Source: Gammaproteobacteria bacterium (GTDB taxonomy: Bacteria > Pseudomonadota > Gammaproteobacteria > Arenicellales > Poriferihabitantaceae). Taken from it: a stretch of DNA of 64,000 nucleotides. The notes under the pieces were generated by a model. That model did no database searches. It worked only from the letters and a program-made list of their open reading frames with translations, and had not been told where the DNA came from. The translations under genes and the position numbers were made by a program. The stretch covers positions 94,209 through 158,208 of the forward strand of contig JAHEGU010000002.1 of NCBI GenBank assembly GCA_024644945.1, written 5' to 3'. Position 1 is the first letter of the stretch. Each line of letters starts with the position of its first letter. Positions 1 to 7,877 of the stretch are shown here, in pieces.

Positions 1-1
1 G

Positions 2-511
2 GCTCACCCGGGAACTACGGATGAAGATATGATGAATCTTGCCGTTTGGCTCAAAGCCAATGGATTTCGAGCAGATCAGGTGCAAAATTTTTATCCCTCG
101 CCGATGGCCACCGCAACAGCGATGTATCATAGCGGGCGAAATCCGCTGAAGAGAGTTTCGCGAAACGGTGTTAACATTCCCGTCGCTAAAGGGAGCAAGC
201 AACGTAGATTGCATAAGGCTTTCCTGCGATACCATGATCCTGACAACTGGCCTATACTTCGTGCCGCGCTTAAAAAAATGGGTCGCAAAGATCTAATTGG
301 CAACAGTAAACACCATCTTATTCCATTGTGGCAACCGGCGAGCGAATCGGGTTATCGGAGTCCAAGACGCAAAAACAGTAATGATGGCGTATCCTCAAGA
401 TCAGACAAAAACCATGTAAAAAGTGGCCGCCGTGGTGAAACTAGAAGTCCAGCCCGGCGACGAAGTATCCTGACACAGCATACGGGATTGCCACCAAGAA
501 AATCGTATTAA
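2..511 (+). CDS. ygiQ: YgiQ family radical SAM protein, C-terminal part
   Basis: This is the last 169 residues of a YgiQ-type radical SAM protein; the reading frame is open from base 2, so the start and the CxxxCxxC cluster lie outside the window. The visible part has the C-terminal (DUF3362) signature: [10 protein letters not shown] followed by [23 protein letters not shown]. After that comes a basic, low-complexity tail rich in Arg, Ser and Lys (about 60 residues) that ends at a TAA. Members of this family are large (about 700 residues) and widespread in proteobacteria, but the reaction is not well established. The identification rests on the conserved motifs and is firm. Nothing in the visible part looks damaged. 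Confidence 0.9.
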   Translation, partial: AHPGTTDEDMMNLAVWLKANGFRADQVQNFYPSPMATATAMYHSGRNPLKRVSRNGVNIPVAKGSKQRRLHKAFLRYHDPDNWPILRAALKKMGRKDLIGNSKHHLIPLWQPASESGYRSPRRKNSNDGVSSRSDKNHVKSGRRGETRSPARRRSILTQHTGLPPRKSY

Positions 512-573
512 ACTGATGCAGTGATCCAACGTATTGACTAAAATCGGCTTCGATTTAACTTCACCGATTACTG

Positions 574-1050
574 ATGATTCTTCCGCTGTTCTGCTTTAGA
601 TCTCTGATGGACGAGGATGTATTAACCTGTGTCCTTGGCGAATGCCCTGCCTCCCGAATAGTGATCGCGCCAGCGACGTTCGCGGGTTAACGGAAGACAC
701 GTTTGCCCCATGAAACCTATCCAATGCTAGTGCCTCAAGCAGATAGTATTGTCGAAGGTGTGCTGCTGCACGGACTAAACAAAAAGGATTTGGATAGAAT
801 TGTGCTCTTCGAAGGGGAAGAGTATGAACTTTCACCCTGTCAGGTAACATTATCCGATAAAACTTGTGCTGAAGCGCTATTTTTTAATGAGAGTATTATG
901 CCGCTAGCCGAGACTGACGTGTGGGACTATAGGCTGTGGGCCGAACAACACAAGGACTATATGCTTCGCCAGTCGAGTGTTTATGTGTCTTTATGTGGAA
1001 AAATCAGTGCCGCCGAGGCTGACGTGCACTGGCAGACTTATGTTGAGTAA
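574..1050 (+). pseudogene. decayed gamma-glutamylcyclotransferase-like (AIG2 family) gene with in-frame stop
   Basis: The ORF track shows only a TTG-started 115-residue ORF from 703, but the same frame continues upstream to an ATG at 574 and is interrupted once, by TAA at 688-690 (codon 39). Read through, the product begins MILPLFCFRSLMDEDVL, continues to IAPATFAG*RKTRLP and then YPMLVPQADSIVEGVLLHGL, which follows the AIG2/GGCT-like pattern (M-LF-YGSLM..., AGYR..., YPGLVP..., FEGEEY). The stop falls where the family usually has Tyr in the AGYR segment. The glycine of the YGS substrate loop is Arg (AGA instead of GGA). The conserved acidic FEGEEYEL segment is intact. Two independent lesions in conserved positions favour a pseudogene; a sequencing error cannot be excluded. 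It ends 17 bases before the MmgE/PrpD gene. Confidence 0.7.
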
Positions 1051-1067
1051 CGAATTGAGAATTCTTC

Positions 1068-2429
1068 ATGGTGTCTTCTAAGCATCTTGCTGGATTTTGT
1101 TCCAGATTAAAGTTTGAAGATATTCCACGGCACGTGGTGGAGCGAACCCTTGAGTTGATGTTGGATTGGGCCGGATCGTGCTTGGCTGGATCAAATTCCC
1201 GGCAGGCCCTGATCATGAGAGGCTTCGCTGATGAAATGGGCCCCGGAGAGGGCGCCAGCACTATCCTTGGTAGTGAGAAAAATACTTCCCCGTTTTTTGC
1301 TGCGTTGGTAAATGCGGCAGCGTCTCATGTTGTGGAGCAAGATGATTTGCATAACAGCTCAGTGTTTCACCCCGCTACGGTGGTGTTTCCGCCCGCCATA
1401 GCGGTCGCAGAGCACGAGAGCGCCGGAGGGCGAGATTTGATTGCGGCTTCAGTTGCGGGCTACGAGGCGGGAATTCGTATTGGTGAATTTCTTGGGCGCA
1501 GTCACTATCGGATTTTCCACACCACTGCTACCGCCGGGACTCTCGCAGCGGCGATGGCATCGTCGAATATACTGCGACTCGACGCCCAAGAAACATTGCA
1601 TGCTCTTGGTTCTGCAGGTACCCAGGCGGCTGGCCTTTGGGAGTTTCTGCGTGATGCCGCGGACTCAAAACAGTTGCATACCGCTAAGGCTTCCGCCGAT
1701 GGCTTGCTTTCTGCTTACACTGCACGATCAGGCCTGTCCGGCGCGAGTCGGATTCTCGAGGGAGAGCAGGGCTTAGGTGCAGGCCTAATGGCAGAGAGCA
1801 GCCCTGATACCCTGATACAAGGGCTCGGTGACAGGTGGGCTCTACTGGAAACCTCTTTCAAATACCATGCCTCTTGCCGACACACTCATCCTGCGGCAGA
1901 CGCGATGCTAAAAATCATGGATGCCCATAATCCAGATTTAAATGCGATTGAAGCTGTGCAGGTACATGTTTATCAGGCTGCATATGATGTACTAGGTGCA
2001 GTCAATCGACCAACTACGGTTCACCAGTCGAAATTTTCTATGGGATTTGTACTTGCATTGATTGCTCGAGAGCGCAGAGCAGGTGTCAGCGAGTTCAGTG
2101 ATACTGCTCTGTCTGACCCCGATCTACTCTCGCTGCACGATAAAGTCAGCATGATAGTCGATCCGGAAATCGAGGCGGTTTACCCAAAAAAATGGTGTGC
2201 CAGAGTGGAGGTCGCTATGAACACGGGTGAACGATTCAGTCAGTTTGTGGACACACCCCTGGGAGATCCCGAAAATACTCTCAGCAGGGAGCAGCTTGAG
2301 GAAAAAGCCTACCGGCTTGTTGAGCATTTTAGTGTATGCACTCAGTATGAGATGGAGGGACTGATTGATCGCATATGGAATCTGCCTTCGGTTGACCAGA
2401 TAAATGGGATTTTCCGGATTAACCGGTAA
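1068..2429 (+). CDS. MmgE/PrpD family protein
   Basis: The 453-residue product is a full-length member of the MmgE/PrpD family, which includes 2-methylcitrate dehydratase, cis-aconitate decarboxylase and iminodisuccinate epimerase. It is cytosolic, with no signal peptide or membrane segment. Family features are the QDDLHNSSVFHPATVVFPPAIA block near residues 90-110, the all-helical N-terminal part, the HTAKASADGLLSAYTARSG segment and the KYHASCRHTHPAADA segment of the second domain. There is no prpC, prpB or acnD neighbour, so methylcitrate dehydration is not supported by context. Stand-alone paralogs of this family are common in marine bacteria and their substrates are mostly unknown. It may once have been cotranscribed with the decayed AIG2-like gene just upstream. 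The family assignment is firm; the substrate is not. Confidence 0.85.
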   Translation: MVSSKHLAGFCSRLKFEDIPRHVVERTLELMLDWAGSCLAGSNSRQALIMRGFADEMGPGEGASTILGSEKNTSPFFAALVNAAASHVVEQDDLHNSSVFHPATVVFPPAIAVAEHESAGGRDLIAASVAGYEAGIRIGEFLGRSHYRIFHTTATAGTLAAAMASSNILRLDAQETLHALGSAGTQAAGLWEFLRDAADSKQLHTAKASADGLLSAYTARSGLSGASRILEGEQGLGAGLMAESSPDTLIQGLGDRWALLETSFKYHASCRHTHPAADAMLKIMDAHNPDLNAIEAVQVHVYQAAYDVLGAVNRPTTVHQSKFSMGFVLALIARERRAGVSEFSDTALSDPDLLSLHDKVSMIVDPEIEAVYPKKWCARVEVAMNTGERFSQFVDTPLGDPENTLSREQLEEKAYRLVEHFSVCTQYEMEGLIDRIWNLPSVDQINGIFRINR

Positions 2430-2489
2430 GGCTAAGGTTCTAATAATTTTTCCTTTGCAATACAGAATCAATCTTTGAAGGCAAACCGG

Positions 2490-4577
2490 TTACTCCTCAA
2501 CTATATTGGATGCAGGCGCTTCAGCCTGTTTGAAAGCCGTTTTGTGGCCACGCGAGGCTCGAAATCTTCTCACCAATTTTCTGAATCGATTCAGCTCCTC
2601 TTTCCCTGGATCACCGACTATTGCGTAGCGCAGTGCAATATATTCCTGAGTAATTAGCAGCACTTCCCTCTGCAGCCCGGGCAGGCGCGCGGATACTCGA
2701 TGTGCAAAATCCAGGGGGCCTTCATTGTTGCGTCTCGTCAATCCGCGCCGTTTCAGTTTGCCGCAGAAACCAAGATAAATTCGGTCAAGTGGATCCGGGT
2801 GCACCTGATCTCGCCTGAACAGAATAAAGCTGAACAGGGATAGCAAACCAAGCGCGCTTATAAAAGCGCCAATCGACACTAACTTAGCATCAAGCTGTCC
2901 AAGGCCCATAGAACGCAACAACTGCCGCTGGCGTGACCCGTCAAACGCAACGAACCATCTATTCCATTTTGCCTTGATGGCATCTTTCAACCATACCAGC
3001 TCGATACCGAGTCGACGTAACCCCTGAAAATCGCGGGCAGAAAATAACACGACGCGGTCGGCGTTGAGGCTGGTGTCGAAGTCTATCGGATACTCGATTC
3101 TCTCGGGCGCAATGACGGCAGTTGGATCAACTCTTGTCCATCCAGCTTCTGAATCCCAGATTTCTGTCCAGGCGTGCGCATCAGATTGGCGAACAACGAT
3201 CTGATTGCTTCTCGGATTATATTCGCCGCCAAGATAACCCACCACGATTCTTGCCGGAATGCCGGCGCTGCGCATGATGGTGGCAAAGCTACTGGCATAA
3301 TGACCACAAAAACCGCGCCGGCTTTCGAAAAGGAATTCATCGACCGGCGCATTACTTTCAAGTAACGGTGGTTGTAATGTGTAGCTAAATTCGTTCTGGT
3401 TAAAATGTTTAAGCATGCGCCGCGCTATATCCCTTGGAGACTTTGCGTCGCGAGTAATTTCCTCAATCAAGCCGTCCAACCTCGGTGTGAAAACCGTTCC
3501 CCCTAAATTCAAAGACTGCCATCTGGCGATATCAGATAATGGCTCTTTTATTGAGGTGTTATTTGACACAATTTCATATCTGAAAGGGCGTTCAATTGGC
3601 CGAGATAGGTAAAGGTGGTGGTCTGCGTCTAACTGAGCATCACCAGGGATCGAAATTGGATAATCAAGTGAATACAGCCAGTTTTGATTGGTGGGCTCGA
3701 GTTCAATTTCGTAACGATAAATCTGGTTCTGTAAATCAGCAACTGTCGGGCTGGCACGAAGGAATGGCGCAAACCTGCCGCGAGTCCATTGTCTGCCATC
3801 CGTTACCCACAATACTCCACCACGCCAGTAGCGTTCGGATGGTGGAGGAATCTGCTGGCCAAGAAAAGTTGCGGTAAAGGCAACTTCTCTGGATTGAATC
3901 AGATTGCTGATAGTTCCCATATTTAACTTGTCACTTAGACCAGTTACTGCGGTATCCGCATCGGTTTCAAAAAGAAAAACTGACCCGGATAGCCTTGGGA
4001 ACAGATAAAAGAGTATGAAAACAAATGGCACAGCCTGGATCAGCATTTTCCCGATCAGCTTGAGGTCTGAAAACGAATATCGACCTGGGTCCGCGTGTTC
4101 AATTTGTGCCATTAACCAGGTAAGCGCTACGACCAGTCCCAGCAAAGGAACCGCCCAGGAGATTCCGTCGGCATATAAAAAGTGTGTGATGATCACAAAA
4201 TATCCCAGTAGCAGAACGATCCGAATATCTCGCACAGTGTTGATCTCTACGCATTTCAACCCCACCAACACGAGCAGGAATGCCACTCCTGGATCTCTAC
4301 CGATAGGTGCCCCATACAACCAAGCTGAAACCGAAAAGCCAACTATTGCAAACAGGTAAATGATCCAACGATTTCTGGGGAGCCCGTTTCTGCGCGTTGC
4401 TAACATTCTCCACAATGCAAGCGCAAGAAAGATGGCAATAACTTCAAAACGCAGATGGTTAATATGTGGAAGAACGGCTAGGATCAGAAAACCAATGGCG
4501 AGCATCAGCAATCTCGTTCCACTCGGCATATTTTCGACATACGATGGTTCGGTCTTTGCTCGCAATCGCTTAATCAC
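2490..4577 (-). CDS. tgpA: TgpA-type membrane transglutaminase (DUF3488 plus transglutaminase domain)
   Basis: This 695-residue inner-membrane protein has a cluster of hydrophobic segments in its first ~200 residues (DUF3488/TgpA N-terminal domain), a periplasmic transglutaminase-like domain, one more membrane segment near residue 570 and a cytoplasmic C-terminal tail (DUF4129-like). The papain-like triad is visible: C424 in RRGFCGHYASSFA, H468 in SDAHAWTEIW and D484 in GWTRVDPTA. It is the third gene of a MoxR-DUF58-TgpA operon, 13 bases after the DUF58 gene, the usual order in gammaproteobacteria. TgpA is essential in Pseudomonas aeruginosa, but the natural substrate in this organism is unknown. 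Length and domain order match the family. Confidence 0.9.
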   Translation of the reverse strand: MIKRLRAKTEPSYVENMPSGTRLLMLAIGFLILAVLPHINHLRFEVIAIFLALALWRMLATRRNGLPRNRWIIYLFAIVGFSVSAWLYGAPIGRDPGVAFLLVLVGLKCVEINTVRDIRIVLLLGYFVIITHFLYADGISWAVPLLGLVVALTWLMAQIEHADPGRYSFSDLKLIGKMLIQAVPFVFILFYLFPRLSGSVFLFETDADTAVTGLSDKLNMGTISNLIQSREVAFTATFLGQQIPPPSERYWRGGVLWVTDGRQWTRGRFAPFLRASPTVADLQNQIYRYEIELEPTNQNWLYSLDYPISIPGDAQLDADHHLYLSRPIERPFRYEIVSNNTSIKEPLSDIARWQSLNLGGTVFTPRLDGLIEEITRDAKSPRDIARRMLKHFNQNEFSYTLQPPLLESNAPVDEFLFESRRGFCGHYASSFATIMRSAGIPARIVVGYLGGEYNPRSNQIVVRQSDAHAWTEIWDSEAGWTRVDPTAVIAPERIEYPIDFDTSLNADRVVLFSARDFQGLRRLGIELVWLKDAIKAKWNRWFVAFDGSRQRQLLRSMGLGQLDAKLVSIGAFISALGLLSLFSFILFRRDQVHPDPLDRIYLGFCGKLKRRGLTRRNNEGPLDFAHRVSARLPGLQREVLLITQEYIALRYAIVGDPGKEELNRFRKLVRRFRASRGHKTAFKQAEAPASNIVEE

Positions 4578-4590
4578 AATCTAGACCGCG

Positions 4591-5586
4591 CTAGGAATAG
4601 TTGAACAAAGCAAGCGTTTTGAGGCATCGGTGTCTATGTGATTCACCGGCAGCAGGTTCGATTCTACAACCTGGTATCTCAAGTCCATAGTCGATGTCCA
4701 ATCTGTCCAAGTCGAGCACTGCCCTTGAAAGATGAGACAGTTTTTGCTCCTGGTCTTCTCCTTCGGTTTCCTGCCATCGAAGCCAGACTTGTTCACCTTT
4801 TGTGGCGCTGAAATTTTTAAGCCACCATCCTTTTCCTCGTGCCACGACTTTCCAGTCTACATGCATCACACTATCCCCCGACTGATAGGCTTTATGACCC
4901 GCGAAGTCGTCGTTTCCAGTTTCCACCGCGTTGAAGTTATCCACTTCACTGGACCAGTAATCCAGGCCACTGCCCACTTCAGCTGGTTTTGGATAAACCA
5001 AGCAATTGTGATCGGCCTCAACGTAAGCCCAGGCGCGGAACAATCCAAGCGGAAATCTTGTTTCAAGCACAACCCGATCGACCGGAAGAATTCCTCTTTT
5101 TCTGGTGGGTTTGGAAACAGTTAATGTGGCTTCGGATTCTGGATCGAGATCCACACGCGCGGCATCGGGCAACTGATGCCCATCAACGTAAGCGCCAATT
5201 CCTGCCCGAGGTGCATTGTATGTATTGTGCAGCCGAAAAGGATATCTTGCGTCGGCTCCACAAAAAACCGCTTCCGCATTGCTTGTAGTGAGTTCAATAC
5301 CAACCAGGTTTTTCCATGTCTGGAACAGTGCGGCCATCCCTAATCCGGTGAGAAGGAAAGTCAGCAAGAAGCCAGGATTGCTGCCATAGTTGTTCGAGCC
5401 AAATAACATTGCAAAAAGCATAGCCCCATACAAAATTCCAAAGCGAGTGGGTAGAATATAAACTTGGCGGGGGTTAACTCGAATTACGCCTGACGGATCC
5501 GGTGCAGTAGTGCGGACCAGACTTTGAAACCATCGCCACAAACGATCGCTGGGCGGTATGTTTCTTAGTTTAGGGAATGCTAACAT
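4591..5586 (-). CDS. DUF58 domain-containing protein
   Basis: The 331-residue product has two hydrophobic segments near residues 48-90 (ILYGAMLFAMLFG and LLTFLLTGLGMAALF), followed by a soluble region with the DUF58 signature: HKAYQSGDSVMHVDWKVVAR, a variant of the R-Y-x-x-G-D...IDWK-x-x-AR motif. DUF58 proteins have a von Willebrand A-like fold and are thought to work with MoxR ATPases as a chaperone-like pair, here together with TgpA. The start overlaps the end of the MoxR gene by 17 bases, which implies translational coupling. The operon order and the motif make the assignment secure; no reaction is known. Confidence 0.9.
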   Translation of the reverse strand: MLAFPKLRNIPPSDRLWRWFQSLVRTTAPDPSGVIRVNPRQVYILPTRFGILYGAMLFAMLFGSNNYGSNPGFLLTFLLTGLGMAALFQTWKNLVGIELTTSNAEAVFCGADARYPFRLHNTYNAPRAGIGAYVDGHQLPDAARVDLDPESEATLTVSKPTRKRGILPVDRVVLETRFPLGLFRAWAYVEADHNCLVYPKPAEVGSGLDYWSSEVDNFNAVETGNDDFAGHKAYQSGDSVMHVDWKVVARGKGWWLKNFSATKGEQVWLRWQETEGEDQEQKLSHLSRAVLDLDRLDIDYGLEIPGCRIEPAAGESHRHRCLKTLALFNYS

Positions 5587-6481
5587 TTTCCAGAATCAAG
5601 CTTTCTAGTTTGGTGCTCGGTTCTCTTGCCGACAGGTGGTGGACGCTATAAGGAATAATAGTCTGCAGATCTTCAGGCAGCACATGATTTCGTCCGTGCA
5701 CGACCGCCCAGGCCTTGGTCGCCTCAAGTAATGACATACCTGCCCGAGGTGAATATCCGCTTCGAAAGGCAGGATCGTGGCGCGTGTAGGCGATAATTGC
5801 TTGGAGATAATCAAGAAGTTTATTGGAGACCGTAACCTGGGCTACGCTGGTTTGCGCCAGTGCCAGTGACTCGCTGCTGAATACCGGTCGCAAAGAGCTC
5901 AGTTTTTGCCTGGGATCAGGATTCTTCAGCATATTCCGTTCAGCTTCCCGATCCGGATAGCCTAAGCTGATCCCTAGCATAAATCGATCAAGCTGGGAAT
6001 CGGGCAATGAGAATGTGCCAGTCTGTTCTGTTGGATTGCGGGTCGCGATAACAAAAAACGGGCGGGGCAGGGGGCGGGTTTTTCGGTCAATGGTGACTTG
6101 CCGTTCTTCCATAGCCTCTAACAGTGCGCTCTGGCATTTTGGCGTTGCGCGATTGATCTCGTCAGCCAATACCAACTGTGTAAAAATCGGACCCGGGTGG
6201 AAGGTAAAGGCGGCCGTTTCCTGATCAAATATTGTGACACCTGTAATATCTGCAGGCAGCAGGTCACTGGTAAACTGAATGCGCTTAAAATTGAGGCCGA
6301 ATAGACGGGCGAGCACGTTGGCCAAAGTTGTTTTGCCAACACCTGGTTTATCGGTGATCAGCAGGTGTCCGTTGGCGAGTAGGGTGGATATGGCGAGTCG
6401 AATGACGCGATCCTTTCCTAGTATGACTTGACTAGCTTGCGCGATGAGCGCGTCGATGGCCGATTGAATTTCGTTGTTCAA
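5570..6481 (-). CDS. MoxR family AAA+ ATPase
   Basis: This 303-residue protein is a MoxR AAA+ ATPase. The Walker A loop is DKPGVGKTT at about residues 44-52, and Walker B is LVLADEINRA near 103-112, followed by the family's typical ALLEAMEERQVTID segment and the ATRNPTEQTGTFSLPDSQLDRFM sensor region. MoxR proteins are thought to remodel or insert cofactors into partners that carry VWA/DUF58 domains, and the next gene is such a partner. The start codon in the ORF is TTG, with a weak GGA upstream. It is the first gene of the three-gene minus-strand operon and is transcribed divergently from the aminotransferase gene at 6591. Confidence 0.92.
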   Translation of the reverse strand: MNNEIQSAIDALIAQASQVILGKDRVIRLAISTLLANGHLLITDKPGVGKTTLANVLARLFGLNFKRIQFTSDLLPADITGVTIFDQETAAFTFHPGPIFTQLVLADEINRATPKCQSALLEAMEERQVTIDRKTRPLPRPFFVIATRNPTEQTGTFSLPDSQLDRFMLGISLGYPDREAERNMLKNPDPRQKLSSLRPVFSSESLALAQTSVAQVTVSNKLLDYLQAIIAYTRHDPAFRSGYSPRAGMSLLEATKAWAVVHGRNHVLPEDLQTIIPYSVHHLSAREPSTKLESLILENVSIP

Positions 6482-6590
6482 TTTGTTATGTCCAGAATAT
6501 TCTCAAAATTATTGGCACAGACTTTGGCTGGTCGCAATGACCGGCTCGGAATCTGATTTTATGTAAAAACTCTTCCCTTAGGATAATCGC

Positions 6591-7799
6591 ATGAAGTTTT
6601 CTAGTTTAACCGAACGTATTGCTGGAGACAGCGTGGATGCATGGGATGTGCATTATCGCGGTATGGGCCGCCTGGAGGCAGGGGAGGATATCATCCTGCT
6701 CAGCGTCGGGCAGGAGTCAGGAGAAGTGACGCCGGCGCCGATTGTTGACGCGGCGATCAAAAGTCTGCGTGAGGGAAGACACCACTATACATCGGTTGAG
6801 GGTACCGATCGGCTGCGCGCTGCCATTGCAGCAAAACATCAATCATTGACTGGACAGAAGGTCGGTGCAGGTAATTGTGCGGTGTTCAATGGTGCTCAGA
6901 ATGCATTATTCTCGGTCGCACAGTGTTTGCTGGAATCCGGTGACCAAGTGATTTTATCCGAGCCATATTACACGACCTATCCGGCGACGGTAACCGCATC
7001 GGGGGCGGAGCTGATCAGTGTGCCGTCGCGGGCTGAAGACCGATTTCAGATTGATCCGGATGAGATCGCTAGACGTGTCACCCCTCAGACCCGTGCGATA
7101 TTGCTTAATTCTCCAAATAATCCCACCGGCGCTGTATACACACGCCAGCAGTTTGAGGCTGTTGTGGATTTGTGCCTAAAAAACCAAATCTGGTTGATCA
7201 GCGATGAGGTATATCAGGAAATCCTGCCTGAAAAAGATCGTTTCAGCCCTGCATCGCTGAATCGGGCAGCGGAAATTTGTATTACGATCTCAAGTCTATC
7301 CAAGTCCCACCGTATGACTGGATGGAGGCTGGGCTGGGTGGTGGGACCGACATCACTGATCCAGCACCTCAGTAATTTGTTAATGTGTATGGCATATGGT
7401 ATGCCCACTTTTATCCAAGATGCCGCCGCCGCGGCGCTAGAAAGCGATCATGAAACAGCTGCAATCGTCAGGAGTAGCCTGGGTAGTCGCCGGCGTGCGT
7501 TAGTCAATGCGCTTCAAGATATTGATGGTATTGATCTTTTCAGTGCAGAGGGGGGAATGTTTGTGGTATTCGATATTCGCAAGTTGCCTATCTCAAGTCA
7601 GGATTTTGCCAGTAAGTTATTGGATCGATACGATGTGGCGGTGCTTCCCTGTGATGGATTTGGTCCAAGCGGCACCGGATTGCTGAGAGTCAGCCTGTGC
7701 GTCCCAGAACAGCAATTGGTCGTTGCGGCAGGACGGATTGTCGAATACGTGGAATCGATCCTGGCAGGGCCTGATAAAAATACAGTAGATGCTGAATAG
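6591..7799 (+). CDS. class I PLP-dependent aminotransferase, AruH-like
   Basis: This 402-residue fold-type I aminotransferase has the NSPNNPTGAVY segment, the ISDEVYQEIL segment, the PLP lysine K238 in SLSKSHRMTGWRLGW, and a C-terminal RVSLCVPE arginine. The overall pattern (AWDVHYRGMGRLEAGEDIILLSVG, SKSHRMTGWR, FIQDAA) resembles arginine:pyruvate transaminase AruH as I recall that sequence, so an amino acid:pyruvate role is a reasonable guess; the substrate is not proven. An AGGA ribosome binding site sits 8 bases before the ATG. The DMGDH-like gene follows after 78 bases on the same strand, which suggests that the two act together in catabolism of an amine or amino acid. Confidence 0.85.
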   Translation: MKFSSLTERIAGDSVDAWDVHYRGMGRLEAGEDIILLSVGQESGEVTPAPIVDAAIKSLREGRHHYTSVEGTDRLRAAIAAKHQSLTGQKVGAGNCAVFNGAQNALFSVAQCLLESGDQVILSEPYYTTYPATVTASGAELISVPSRAEDRFQIDPDEIARRVTPQTRAILLNSPNNPTGAVYTRQQFEAVVDLCLKNQIWLISDEVYQEILPEKDRFSPASLNRAAEICITISSLSKSHRMTGWRLGWVVGPTSLIQHLSNLLMCMAYGMPTFIQDAAAAALESDHETAAIVRSSLGSRRRALVNALQDIDGIDLFSAEGGMFVVFDIRKLPISSQDFASKLLDRYDVAVLPCDGFGPSGTGLLRVSLCVPEQQLVVAAGRIVEYVESILAGPDKNTVDAE

Positions 7800-7877
7800 A
7801 ACCGCTCGGCGCACTTATCGGACGTCTGACGTCTGGCGTCGCAACAAAGACAACACATATATCGTAGAACAGAAAAT

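Noticed and set aside
7801-7850. GACGTCTGACGTCTGG repeat before the DMGDH-like gene
   Set aside because: Only two partial copies of a 7-base unit in a short spacer; no larger palindrome and no match to a known operator.
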